Shown here: in pieces, positions 7,387-16,190 of the stretch
Position numbering within the stretch: position 1 is the first letter of the stretch
Layout of the letters: each line of letters opens with the position of its first letter
Origin: Streptomyces asoensis
GTDB lineage: Bacteria > Actinomycetota > Actinomycetes > Streptomycetales > Streptomycetaceae
Length of the DNA stretch: 64,000 nucleotides
Direction of reading: 5' to 3'
NCBI RefSeq assembly: GCF_013085465.1
Contig: NZ_CP049838.1
Coordinates: 4,960,001-5,024,000 of the forward strand
Notes under the pieces: model-generated
The model's input: the letters and a program-made list of their open reading frames with translations, nothing else
Databases searched by the model: none
Told to the model about the DNA's origin: nothing
Position numbers and translations under genes: made by a program

Positions 7387-8922
7387 ATGCTGGACATCCC
7401 CTCACGAGTGCGTGTACATGTGGAGACACCGCTAGCGGCGCAGAATGACATGGGGGTTTGCGATGCTTTTGAGCAATACGCTCCGGTCCGAGAGCCGGAC
7501 GCCATGAACGCCCCTCACCCTCCGAAAGTGGCCGGAATCGATTCAACGGTTCCCTCGCCCGCACACACTGTCGCGCCCGCGCCCGCCACCCCGGGCACCC
7601 CGACGGTCCCTGCCGCCCCCACCAGCGCATCCGGCTCCACCGGCCCGGGCGCTCTGCTGACCGACCGGCTCGCCGGCTGGGTCTCCGATCTCACCACCCT
7701 CCACGAACTCACCGAACGCCTGGCCCGCACGGACGCGCTGCCGGAGACCCTCCAGGAAATGCTGCACGCCGGAGCCGCCCTCGTGGGCGCCCGGCGCGGT
7801 CTCGTCGTCTTCGAGCCCGCAGACCGGCTCGGGCCGGACAGCATGATCGGACTGGGCCTCGGCCGGGCCGATCTCGGCCATATCGAGACCGTGCCGCGCA
7901 GCGCCCTGTCCTACGGCCGCATCCTCGAGGGGCTGCCCGGCGGCGAGGGGGAGATCGCCGAGCCCGACCTGTTCGCCGAGGACGGCATGGACCCCCGCCA
8001 CCGGGAGGTGGCCGCCCGCCTCGGCTACGCCGCCAGCTACGCGCTGCCCCTGGAGACGGACGGCGCTCCCGGCCGCCTGGGCGCGGCCGTATGGCTCTAC
8101 GACGAGCCCGCCGAGCCGAACGAGCGTCAGCGCCACCTGATCGGCCTGTACGTCCGGTACGCCGCCGAGCACCTGGCGCGGCTCCTGGAGCTCGAACGCA
8201 CACGCGCGTGCATGAAGACGATGGCCGAGGAGCTGCTGCCCTCCCGGCTGCCGCGCGTACCCGGCGTCCAGCTCGCCGCCCGGCATCACACCGGTCCGCG
8301 CGGGGGCGGCGACTGGTACGACGCACTGCCGCTGCCGGACGCCGCGCTGGGCCTCGCCGTCGGGTCCGTCACCGGGTCCGGGCCGAGCGCGGTCGCCGCG
8401 ATGGGCCGGCTGCGCGCCTCCTTGCGGGCGTACGCCGTGATGGAGGGCGAGGACCCCGTCGCCGTCCTGTCCGACCTGGAGCTGCTGCTGCGGCTGACCG
8501 AGCCCGCCCGGTCCGCCACCGCCCTGTTCGCCTACTGCGAACCCGCCCTGCGCAAGATCACTCTGGCCGGCGCCGGGCACTGCCCGCCGCTGCTGGTCGG
8601 CGAGCGGCGCACGGAGTTCGTCGAGACGTCCGTCTCCGCCCCGCTGGGCATGCTGGCCTGCTGGGAGGCGCCGAGCGTCGAAATGGAGGCCGAGCCGGGC
8701 GAGACGGTTCTGCTCTACACGGACGGCCTGCTGCACCGCACCGGCGACCCCGTCGACCGCGCCTTCGCCCGGCTGCACGCGGCCGCCGCCGGGGTCCCGA
8801 AGCCGCTGCGGCACGACCCCGGCGCGATCGCCGACCACGTACTGCGCACCCTCCTGCCGGACGGGGCGGCCGAGCGGGACAGCGACGAGGACGTGGTACT
8901 GCTGGCGGCCCGCTTCGAGTAG
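7387..8922 (+). CDS. GAF-domain SpoIIE/PP2C-type phosphatase homologue
   Basis: 511 aa from ATG 7387 (a later ATG at 7504 is possible). Residues ~55-90 are a Pro/Thr/Ala linker, a GAF sensor domain lies at ~100-265, and a SpoIIE-type PP2C domain at ~295-510. The motifs GGGDWYDALPL, LYTDGLL and DEDVVLLAARF are present. The second metal motif, usually a GDVxGHG form, reads GSVTGSG here, so one metal-binding Asp is Ser. Family members dephosphorylate anti-anti-sigma factors in partner-switching pathways. With that residue lost, this copy may be weakly active or serve as a binding protein. No partner gene is adjacent. Confidence 0.88.
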   Translation: MLDIPSRVRVHVETPLAAQNDMGVCDAFEQYAPVREPDAMNAPHPPKVAGIDSTVPSPAHTVAPAPATPGTPTVPAAPTSASGSTGPGALLTDRLAGWVSDLTTLHELTERLARTDALPETLQEMLHAGAALVGARRGLVVFEPADRLGPDSMIGLGLGRADLGHIETVPRSALSYGRILEGLPGGEGEIAEPDLFAEDGMDPRHREVAARLGYAASYALPLETDGAPGRLGAAVWLYDEPAEPNERQRHLIGLYVRYAAEHLARLLELERTRACMKTMAEELLPSRLPRVPGVQLAARHHTGPRGGGDWYDALPLPDAALGLAVGSVTGSGPSAVAAMGRLRASLRAYAVMEGEDPVAVLSDLELLLRLTEPARSATALFAYCEPALRKITLAGAGHCPPLLVGERRTEFVETSVSAPLGMLACWEAPSVEMEAEPGETVLLYTDGLLHRTGDPVDRAFARLHAAAAGVPKPLRHDPGAIADHVLRTLLPDGAAERDSDEDVVLLAARFE

Positions 8923-9033
8923 CGCGGCGGTGACATCGGGTGACCGGCCCGGCAACAGGTCCATCGGCCCTGGGCCCCCTTACGTACGACCGTACGATGG
9001 AGGGGGTCCAGTGCCGTATCAAGGAGGATGACC

Positions 9034-10521
9034 GTGGCCGACGAGCTCACCCCGGCTGTGCCGGATGATGCTGCTACCGCAGCGGGCCCGGAGACTGAGT
9101 CCGAGGAGCCCATCAAGCAGCGGAAGAACGGCCTGTACCCAGGCGTATCCGACGAGCTGGCCGAGAGCATGAAGTCCGGCTGGGCCGACACGGAACTGCG
9201 TGACCTGGAGCCGATCGCCCAGGCCGCCGAGACCGCCGCCCGCCGCGCCGCGCTCTCCGCGCGCTTCCCGGGCGAGCGCCTGGTGGTCCCCGCGGGCAAC
9301 CTGAAGACCCGCTCGAACGACACGGAATACGCCTTCCGCGCCTCCGTCGAGTACGCGTACCTCACGGGCAACCAGACGGAGGACGGCGTCCTCGTACTGG
9401 AGCCGGTCGCCGACGGCCACAAGGCCACGATCTACCTGCTGCCGCGCTCCGACCGCGAGAACGGCGAGTTCTGGCTGTCCGGTCAGGGCGAGCTGTGGGT
9501 CGGCCGCCGGCACTCGCTCACCGAGGCGGAGCAGCTGTACGGCATCCCGGCCTCCGACGTGCGCGAGCTGGCGGACAAGCTGCGCGAGGCCACCGGCCCG
9601 GTGCGGGTCGTGCGCGGCTTCGACGCGGGCATCGAGGCGGCCCTGACCGACAAGGTCACCGCCGAGCGCGACGAGGAACTGCGCGTCTTCCTCTCCGAGG
9701 CCCGCCTCGTCAAGGACGACTTCGAGGTCGGCGAGCTCCAGAAGGCCGTCGACTCGACGGTCCGCGGCTTCGAGGACGTCGTGAAGGTCCTCGACAAGGC
9801 CGAGGCGACGAGCGAGCGCTACATCGAGGGCACGTTCTTCCTCCGCGCGCGCGTGGAGGGCAACGACATCGGCTACGGCACCATCGCCGCCGCCGGTCCG
9901 CACGCCTGCACGCTGCACTGGGTGCGCAACGACGGCCCGGTCCGCTCCGGCGACCTGCTGCTGCTCGACGCGGGCGTCGAGACCCACACGTACTACACCG
10001 CCGACGTCACGCGCACGCTGCCGGTCAACGGCCGCTACAGCGAGATCCAGAAGAAGATCTACGACGCCGTGTACGAGGCCCAGGAGGCCGGTATCGAGGC
10101 CGTCAAGCCCGGCGGCAAGTACCGCGACTTCCATGACGCCGCGCAGCGCGTGCTGACCGAACGGCTCGTCGAGTGGGGCCTCGTCGAGGGCCCGGTCGAG
10201 CGGGTCCTGGAGCTCGGTCTCCAGCGCCGCTGGACGCTGCACGGCACCGGTCACATGCTCGGCATGGACGTCCACGACTGCGCCGCCGCGCGCGTGGAGT
10301 CGTACGTCGACGGGACGCTGGAGCCCGGCATGGTGCTGACGGTCGAACCCGGGCTGTACTTCCAGGCCGACGACCTGACGGTGCCCGAGGAGTACCGGGG
10401 GATCGGCGTCCGGATCGAGGACGACATCCTCGTCACGCAGGACGGCAACCGGAACCTGTCGGACGGCCTGCCGCGCCGCTCCGACGAGGTCGAGGCCTGG
10501 ATGGCTTCGCTGAAGGGCTGA
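9034..10521 (+). CDS. Xaa-Pro aminopeptidase (M24B family)
   Basis: 495 aa. An N-terminal creatinase-like domain (~50-240) is followed by a pita-bread metallopeptidase domain. The five dinuclear metal ligands are visible: Asp in LLLDAG, Asp in TADVTRT, His in GTGHMLGMD, Glu in TVEPGLY and Glu in RIEDDIL. It removes N-terminal residues preceding proline in cytoplasmic peptides. AAGGAGG (9021-9027) abuts the ATG at 9028 with no spacing but is 6 nt from GTG 9034, so GTG is preferred. The gene is preceded by a 111-bp spacer with a TACGTACGACCGTACG palindromic stretch. No operon partner follows. Confidence 0.95.
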   Translation: MADELTPAVPDDAATAAGPETESEEPIKQRKNGLYPGVSDELAESMKSGWADTELRDLEPIAQAAETAARRAALSARFPGERLVVPAGNLKTRSNDTEYAFRASVEYAYLTGNQTEDGVLVLEPVADGHKATIYLLPRSDRENGEFWLSGQGELWVGRRHSLTEAEQLYGIPASDVRELADKLREATGPVRVVRGFDAGIEAALTDKVTAERDEELRVFLSEARLVKDDFEVGELQKAVDSTVRGFEDVVKVLDKAEATSERYIEGTFFLRARVEGNDIGYGTIAAAGPHACTLHWVRNDGPVRSGDLLLLDAGVETHTYYTADVTRTLPVNGRYSEIQKKIYDAVYEAQEAGIEAVKPGGKYRDFHDAAQRVLTERLVEWGLVEGPVERVLELGLQRRWTLHGTGHMLGMDVHDCAAARVESYVDGTLEPGMVLTVEPGLYFQADDLTVPEEYRGIGVRIEDDILVTQDGNRNLSDGLPRRSDEVEAWMASLKG

Positions 10522-10580
10522 CACATCGCTGATCGATGGCCGGGTACTGGTGAGTGCCCGGCCATTCCCCTGCCCAGGAG

Positions 10581-10628
10581 GAGTTCTGTCCTGGGGGAGT
10601 TCTGTCCAGGGGCGCTTCTGTCTAGGGG
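10581..10628 (+). promoter_or_regulatory. three tandem 16-bp operator-like repeats upstream of the MocR gene
   Basis: GAGTTCTGTCCTGGGG (10581-10596), GAGTTCTGTCCAGGGG (10597-10612) and CGCTTCTGTCTAGGGG (10613-10628) follow each other without spacers and end 6 bp before the GTG start. MocR/PdxR regulators are known to bind direct repeats near their own promoters. The last copy also supplies the AGGGGGA ribosome site, so bound protein would block translation initiation as well. Confidence 0.7.
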
Positions 10629-10634
10629 GACTGC

Positions 10635-12002
10635 GTGAACGACTTCTGGTCCGGTGTCGGCGTCGACCTGCACCTGGAGCCGGATGCCGCCGAAGGGCGG
10701 CGGGCCGGGCTGGAGCGGGCTCTGCGGGACGCCGTGCGGGAGGGACGGCTGGCACCCGGCAGCCGGCTGCCGGCCACCCGGCGGCTCGCGGCCGAGACCG
10801 GCATCTCGCGCAACACGGTGAAGGCCGCCTACGACCAGCTGGTCGCCGAGGGCTATCTGACGGCGCGGCAGGGCTCGGGCACCCGGGTCGCGGCCCTGCC
10901 GTCCGACGCCGCCGCACCGCCGGGCGCCGCCGCACGCGCGCGTGAGCCGCGTTTCGACCTGCGGCCCGGGAGCCCGGACGTCGGGGCGTTCCCGGCCGCG
11001 GCCTGGCTGCGCGCGCTGCGCCGGGCCATCGCGACGGCGCCCTCACTGGCGTACGACTACGGCGACCCGCGCGGCCGCATCGAACTGCGCACCGCGCTCT
11101 CGGGCTATCTGGGGCGGGCGCGGGGCGTCATCGCGCCGCCCGAGCGGATCGTGATCACCTCCGGGTACGTGCAGGGCCTCGCGCTCCTCACGCGCGTGCT
11201 GGACGGCGTCGGAATCGCGATGGAGGACCCGGGGCTGCCCTTCCACCGCGAGGTCGTACGACGCAACGGCGGGACCGTGACGCCGGTGCCGGTGGACGAG
11301 CGCGGGGTGCGCGTCGGGGAACTGGGCGACGCCGGTGCCGTGGTCGTCACGCCCGCGCACCAGTACCCGACCGGTGTGACGCTGCACCCGGGGCGGCGGC
11401 GGGCGCTCACGGAGTGGGCACGCGCGCGTGACGGGCTGATCGTCGAGGACGACTACGACGGGGAGTTCCGCTACGACCGGCAGCCGGTCGGCGCGCTCCA
11501 GGGGATGGCGCCGGGGCAGGTGGTCTATCTGGGCACCGCCTCCAAGACGCTCGGGCCCGCGCTGCGGCTCGGCTGGATGGTGTTGCCGCCGCAACTGGTG
11601 GACGCGGTCGCCGACGCCAAACTGCACAGCGACCACCACACCGAGTCCATCGGGCAGCTCGCGCTGACCGAGCTGATCCACAGCCACGCCTACGACCGGC
11701 ACGTACGCGCGTGCCGGCTGCGCTACCGACGCCGCAGGGACCTGCTCCTGGAACGGGTGGGCGCGCGCCGGGGCGTGCGCGGGATCGCGGCCGGGTTGCA
11801 CGCGCTGGTGGAGGTCGGCGACGAGGCGGAGGTACTGGCGCGCGCGGAGGCGGAGGGGCTCGCGGTGGGCCGTCTGGGCGAGCACTGGCACACTCCCGGC
11901 GCGGGACGTCCGCAGGGGTTGGTCGTGGGATACGGGACGCCCCGGGAGCGGCTGTATCCGGAGGCGCTGGACGTACTGACGAAGGTCCTGGGCCGGGACT
12001 GA
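10635..12002 (+). CDS. MocR-family transcriptional regulator (GntR HTH fused to aminotransferase-like domain)
   Basis: 455 aa. Residues ~15-85 are a GntR winged helix (GSRLPATRRLAAETGISRN, then VKAAYDQLVAEGYL). A linker leads to a fold-type I PLP domain with DDYDGEFRYD and the PLP lysine in GTASKTLGPALRLGW. The layout is that of MocR proteins such as PdxR, which use PLP as a sensor or cofactor to regulate vitamin B6 or amino-compound genes. No pyridoxal synthase genes are adjacent. The downstream MFS exporter, 89 bp away on the same strand, is the only obvious candidate target, besides the gene itself. The GTG start is fixed by the short distance to the repeats. Confidence 0.92.
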   Translation: MNDFWSGVGVDLHLEPDAAEGRRAGLERALRDAVREGRLAPGSRLPATRRLAAETGISRNTVKAAYDQLVAEGYLTARQGSGTRVAALPSDAAAPPGAAARAREPRFDLRPGSPDVGAFPAAAWLRALRRAIATAPSLAYDYGDPRGRIELRTALSGYLGRARGVIAPPERIVITSGYVQGLALLTRVLDGVGIAMEDPGLPFHREVVRRNGGTVTPVPVDERGVRVGELGDAGAVVVTPAHQYPTGVTLHPGRRRALTEWARARDGLIVEDDYDGEFRYDRQPVGALQGMAPGQVVYLGTASKTLGPALRLGWMVLPPQLVDAVADAKLHSDHHTESIGQLALTELIHSHAYDRHVRACRLRYRRRRDLLLERVGARRGVRGIAAGLHALVEVGDEAEVLARAEAEGLAVGRLGEHWHTPGAGRPQGLVVGYGTPRERLYPEALDVLTKVLGRD

Positions 12003-12091
12003 TCGGGCCACGGATCGGGCGGGATTGGGCCAGTTTCACGGCCCCTGATTGGCGCTGTCGAGCGGCCCACTGTGCCTCTAGCGTCATCGGT

Positions 12092-13309
12092 ATGTCGAAG
12101 ACTCGCCCACGGCGGCTGCTCGCGCTCGCCCAGTTGAGCAACTCCGTCGGGGACGGTGCGTACTACACGACGTCCGCCCTGTACTTCACCCAGGTGATCG
12201 GTCTCGCCCCCGCGCGCGTGGGCCTCGGGCTCACCCTCGGGTGGGCGGTCGGCTCTCTGGCCGGGGTGCCGCTGGGGCGACTGGCCGACCGGCGCGGGGC
12301 GCGCGGGACGGCGGTGCTGCTGGCCCTCGCGACCGGGCTGGCGGTGGCGTCCTTCACCCTCGTGCGCGGGTTCGTGCCGTTCGTGCTCGTGGCGTGCGGG
12401 TACGCGGCCGCGCAGTCGGGGCTCGCGGCGGCCCGGCAGGCCCTGCTGGCCGGGCTGGTGCCCGCCGGGGAGCGGACGGGACTGCTCGCGCGGCTCCAGG
12501 CGACGCTGAACGCGGGTCTGGCGGTGGGCGCCGGGCTCGGTGGGCTCGCGCTGCACGCCGGGACACGGGAGGCGTACCTCGGGGTGTTCGTGGTCGACGC
12601 GGTGAGTTTCCTGGTGTGCGCGTCGCTGCTCGCCGGGCTGCCCCGGGTGGCTCCCGGGAAGGTCCGCCCGCGCGGGAGCGGCCCGGGTGTGCTGCGGGAT
12701 CGGCCGTACGCCCTGCTGGCGCTCCTGAACACCGTGCTGCTGCTGCGGATGCCGCTGCTCAGTCTGGTGCTGCCGCTGTGGATCACCGAGCGGACCGGGG
12801 CGCCCGCCTGGCTGGTCTCCGCGCTGTTCGTGCTCAACACCGCCGTGGTGACGGTGTTCCAGGTGCGGGCGGCGCGTGGCGTGACGGGACTGGCGAGCGC
12901 CACGCGCGCGGTGCGTCGGGCGGGCTGGGTGATGTGCGCCGCGTGCGCGGTGTTCGCCCTGTCCGCGGGTGCCTCGCCGTGGGTGGCGGCGGGCGTGCTG
13001 GTGCTGGGGTCGGTGCTTCAGGTGGTCGCGGAGATGGGGCAGTCCGCGGGTTCCTGGCAGCTCTCCTTCGACCTGGCGCCGGCCGACCGCGTCGGCGAGT
13101 ACCAGGGCTTGTTCGGCACCGGCGTCACGGTGGCCCGCACCCTCGGTCCGCTGGTCCTGACCTGGCTGCTGGTCGAGTGGGGCACGCCGGGCTGGCTGCT
13201 GCTCGGCGCGGCGATGGTCGCGGCGTCGTACGCGATGGGTCCGGTGGCCCGGAGGGCCGCGGCCGACCGGACGACCGGGCCCCCGGCCGCGTTGGTCCCG
13301 GCGAGCTGA
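12092..13309 (+). CDS. MFS transporter, probable drug/metabolite exporter
   Basis: 405 aa with about 10-12 hydrophobic segments. The MFS motif A variant GRLADRRGARG lies between segments 2 and 3. The gene has no Shine-Dalgarno sequence. A TAGCGT hexamer (12080-12085) lies 6 nt before the ATG, so it is probably leaderless. The longer open frame from 11711 overlaps the MocR gene and was rejected. Its position behind the MocR regulator suggests regulation by it, though that is inference. Substrate unknown. Confidence 0.9.
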   Translation: MSKTRPRRLLALAQLSNSVGDGAYYTTSALYFTQVIGLAPARVGLGLTLGWAVGSLAGVPLGRLADRRGARGTAVLLALATGLAVASFTLVRGFVPFVLVACGYAAAQSGLAAARQALLAGLVPAGERTGLLARLQATLNAGLAVGAGLGGLALHAGTREAYLGVFVVDAVSFLVCASLLAGLPRVAPGKVRPRGSGPGVLRDRPYALLALLNTVLLLRMPLLSLVLPLWITERTGAPAWLVSALFVLNTAVVTVFQVRAARGVTGLASATRAVRRAGWVMCAACAVFALSAGASPWVAAGVLVLGSVLQVVAEMGQSAGSWQLSFDLAPADRVGEYQGLFGTGVTVARTLGPLVLTWLLVEWGTPGWLLLGAAMVAASYAMGPVARRAAADRTTGPPAALVPAS

Positions 13310-13548
13310 CGGCCCCGTTCACCGTGAGCACCCTGACCACGCTGGGCAAGCCTGGTCAGACCCGCGCAACCCGGAGCAGGCCCGAGCGCGCCCCTGAGAA
13401 CACGCGCCCAGGGGCGGCCCGCAGACCGCCGCCTTACGCACGCCCTACGCCCGCCGTGGCCCGTGGCGGGCCCGTGTCCCGTTGCCTGCCGCCCGTTGCC
13501 CGATGCCTGTCGCCTGTCGACGGCCGCCTGTCGTCGCCCTCGGCCCGC

Positions 13549-14382
13549 TCAGGCCGCCCGGGTGAGCGCGGTGACCGGCAGGGAGTCCACGAAGAGTGCG
13601 CCCGCCAGGAGGCCCGCGCTGCCGCGTGGGCTCCACGCGCGCGTGTGGAGGTCGGCGTCGAGGTCGGTCAGGGCCGCTCGGCCCGCCGGGGTCGCCGTGC
13701 CGCCCGCCTCCAGGATGCCGCGGGCACCGGCCTGCACATGACGCAGACCCAGGGGCCCCGCCGTATGCAGGAGTTCGGTGTCCTGGAGGGTGGACATGAC
13801 GGTGAGCAGGGCGTCGAGTCGCGCCTCGGGCTCGTCCGCACCGGCGGCGCGGGCCGCGGCGAGCGCGTCCAGGGCGCGCCGTACGTGCGGGAATCCGGCG
13901 CGTGCCTCGCCGCGGGCGCCGGCCGCGCCGTACTTCGCCGAGACCGTCGCACCCCGCGAGGGCCGCCGTGGAGCGGCCCGGTCGGGGTGGGCGGCGATCC
14001 GCTTGGCGGTCGCGGCGACCTCGACGCCCCGCGCGCGGGTGTCGAGGGCGGCCGCCGCGACCAGCAGGCCGAGCGTCCACAGCGCACCCCGGTGCCCGCC
14101 GCCGGCCAGGCCCACCGAGTGCTCGGTGCACCTCCCGATCGCGCCCAGCTCCGCGCGGAGCCGGGGCGTGGGTTCGCCGGTGCGGCGGGCGGCCGCGGCC
14201 ATCGCCGCGAGGCCGGGTGCGAGCGCCTTGGCCGACCAGCGCAGCCCGCAGTGGTCCTTGCGGGTGACGCGGGCGGCCAGGTCACGTGGGTCGGGCAGGC
14301 CCGGCTTGGGAGCCAGGGCCAGTTGCCCCGTCAGCGCGGCCACCGCGGCCTGCGCGAGCGCCTCGTCCTCACGGCTTGTCAT
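13549..14382 (-). CDS. CitG/MdcB-like triphosphoribosyl-dephospho-CoA synthase family protein
   Basis: 277 aa. Conserved CitG-type motifs are visible: KPGLPDP near the N-terminus, GGHRGALWTLGLL in the middle, TVMSTLQDTELLHTAG, and SPRGSAGLLAG near the end. Authentic CitG makes the prosthetic-group precursor of citrate or malonate decarboxylase from ATP and dephospho-CoA. None of the carrier-protein, lyase or decarboxylase genes lies in this window. It starts 9 bp downstream of the intradiol dioxygenase stop codon on the same strand, so the two are probably one transcript. The true substrate may therefore differ from that of CitG. Confidence 0.85.
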   Translation of the reverse strand: MTSREDEALAQAAVAALTGQLALAPKPGLPDPRDLAARVTRKDHCGLRWSAKALAPGLAAMAAAARRTGEPTPRLRAELGAIGRCTEHSVGLAGGGHRGALWTLGLLVAAAALDTRARGVEVAATAKRIAAHPDRAAPRRPSRGATVSAKYGAAGARGEARAGFPHVRRALDALAAARAAGADEPEARLDALLTVMSTLQDTELLHTAGPLGLRHVQAGARGILEAGGTATPAGRAALTDLDADLHTRAWSPRGSAGLLAGALFVDSLPVTALTRAA

Positions 14383-14391
14383 GTCCCGACC

Positions 14392-15336
14392 CTATGAGGA
14401 GGCGGAGGCCGACGGGGCGTCGCTCGGCGGGGTGCCCGTCGGAGCGTCGCCCGGGGCACCGCTGGGCGGCGTACCGCCGCCGCCTCCGCCGCCCGCACCG
14501 GTGTTCTCGGCGTCGGGGTCGACACCCAGGGTGATGGACCCCTTGTAGCCCTTGGAGGGGTCGGCCTTGTGCACGGCCTTCAGGGTCAGCAGGCCGCTGG
14601 AGGTGCCACCGCCGTCGTAGACCATGTCGCTGTCGAGGGTGGTGTAGCTGCCGGAGTGCTTGGAGTAGGGCTCCAGGGTGAAGATCTCCTCGGCGATGTC
14701 GTCGGGGAAGAAGAGCTGGCCGGTGTAGTTGACCTTGCCGCCCTCGTAGGTGCCGTCCTCCTTCTGGCCGCCCGTGTGCACCTTGAGGTGGATGTGGCAG
14801 GTGCGCGGGGTGTACCAGCCCGGGAAGATCGTCTCGAACTTGACGACCCCGTTGGCGTTGGCGACCTGGTAGCCGCGCAGATAGGTGTTGTCGTCGGCGG
14901 TGGAGCCGTCCTCGCTCTCGGCCGGGGCCGAACCGCCGGGGTTGGCGGTCGTGTAGCCGGAGTAGTAACCCCAGGCGTCGCAGTGCCAGATCTCGACAGC
15001 GGCTCCGGAGACCGGCGTGCAGCCGTCGGTGGCGTCGACGACGGTGAGGCGCAGGGTGAGCGGCACACCGCTCTTGCCCTCGGTGATGTCCTTGCGCACC
15101 AAGGCACCATCGAGGTAGTAGGGCCCTTCCGTGACGCTCGTCATCAGCGTCATACAGCTGCTGCTCGTGGAGGTCGAGGTGGCGGACGCCGACGCGCTCG
15201 CCTCGGCGTCGGCGGCCGTGTCGGCGAAGGCCGACTGGTACCCGGCGACGGCGAGTCCGCCGGCCGCGACCGTGCCACCGGTCACCGCGAGAGCGCGGCG
15301 CCGCGTGATGGTTGTGTCTTTGTGGTTTCCCGTCAT
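14392..15336 (-). CDS. Tat-exported intradiol ring-cleavage dioxygenase-like protein
   Basis: 314 aa from ATG 15336 (ATG 15342 is also possible). A twin-arginine signal (TRRRALAV, then a hydrophobic stretch ending in SAFA) fits export of a folded metalloprotein. The catalytic beta-barrel (~60-270) shows the nonheme Fe(III) ligand set of intradiol dioxygenases: Tyr in EGPYYLDG, Tyr in PGWYTPRT, and His-x-His in CHIHLKV. The C-terminal ~35 residues are Gly/Pro/Ser/Asp-rich. Secreted members of this family in Streptomyces cleave catechol-type aromatics. TACGTT precedes the start by 7 nt with no ribosome site, which suggests leaderless translation. The CitG-like gene follows in the same transcript. 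Confidence 0.9.
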   Translation of the reverse strand: MTGNHKDTTITRRRALAVTGGTVAAGGLAVAGYQSAFADTAADAEASASASATSTSTSSSCMTLMTSVTEGPYYLDGALVRKDITEGKSGVPLTLRLTVVDATDGCTPVSGAAVEIWHCDAWGYYSGYTTANPGGSAPAESEDGSTADDNTYLRGYQVANANGVVKFETIFPGWYTPRTCHIHLKVHTGGQKEDGTYEGGKVNYTGQLFFPDDIAEEIFTLEPYSKHSGSYTTLDSDMVYDGGGTSSGLLTLKAVHKADPSKGYKGSITLGVDPDAENTGAGGGGGGGTPPSGAPGDAPTGTPPSDAPSASASS

Positions 15337-15486
15337 GAACATGAACGTAGGAAGAGCACCCGTCAGCGACATGGGGGAACGCTGAGAGGAACCTGTGAGT
15401 GCTGAGAAAGCTGAACTCCCGCTTCCCGAAGGACTCCTACCGGCCCTGACCGGCCAAGATCGGCGCCTGACGCATCTGACGAGCGG

Positions 15487-15948
15487 TCAGACGGCCATGA
15501 GGGGAGCGTCCTTGCGCCACTTGAGGATCTTGTCGAAGCTCACCACGGCGCCGTTGAGCCCCGGCTTGTTGCCGATGTGGACGTGGTCGGCGAGTTCCTG
15601 GATGAGGTAGAGGCCGCGGCCCTGCTCGGCGTAGGTGTCGCTGAGGGCGGAGCGGTCGACGCGGGGGGTGCACCCGCCGGCGAAACCCGGCCCCGAGTCG
15701 GCGACTTCGATGCGGCACTTCTCGCCGTCGAGGTAGGCGGTGACGCGGTACGCCTCCGAACAGCCGCCGCGCGCGGCACCCCCGCCGTGCTCGACGGCGT
15801 TGGCGCAGGCCTCGCTCAGGGCGACGGAGAGGTCGTAACTGACGTCGGGATCGACGCCCGCCGTCTCCATGGTGCCGAGCAGCAGGCGGCGGGCGAGCGG
15901 AACGCTCGCGGCATCGCGCCGTAGATGGAGTGACCACCAGATGCTCAT
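15487..15948 (-). CDS. ATP-binding regulatory protein, RsbW-like (HATPase_c_2)
   Basis: 153 aa from ATG 15948, chosen because GGAGGCTGGAG lies just upstream. The N box is SVALSEACANAVEHG, followed by a DSGPGF G1 box and an EQGRGLYLI G2 box. As a single-domain GHKL protein it is probably an anti-sigma or anti-anti-sigma kinase, but no cognate gene is adjacent. The frame could extend to 16098, but that part overlaps the divergent spacer. It is divergent from the copper cluster, with 242 bp between starts. Confidence 0.85.
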   Translation of the reverse strand: MSIWWSLHLRRDAASVPLARRLLLGTMETAGVDPDVSYDLSVALSEACANAVEHGGGAARGGCSEAYRVTAYLDGEKCRIEVADSGPGFAGGCTPRVDRSALSDTYAEQGRGLYLIQELADHVHIGNKPGLNGAVVSFDKILKWRKDAPLMAV

Positions 15949-16190
15949 GCTCCAGCCTCCAGGCCGCGGCTCGACATACCGATACGTATTGCCCCTCAAG
16001 GCCTTGCGTAAGCACGAATTCCACGTGATGCCGCCCATATGGGGGATGTCCGCGGCCCTTAAATCGGTGTATGTAGGACTCAGGGTCATCAGTCGCACCA
16101 GTCACAACAGAAGGTGATCTTCCGCATCGTACGGAATCTTGTGGACCTGCCGTATGGCCGCGGTGGAGCCAGTGCGATGATGACCCCGCC

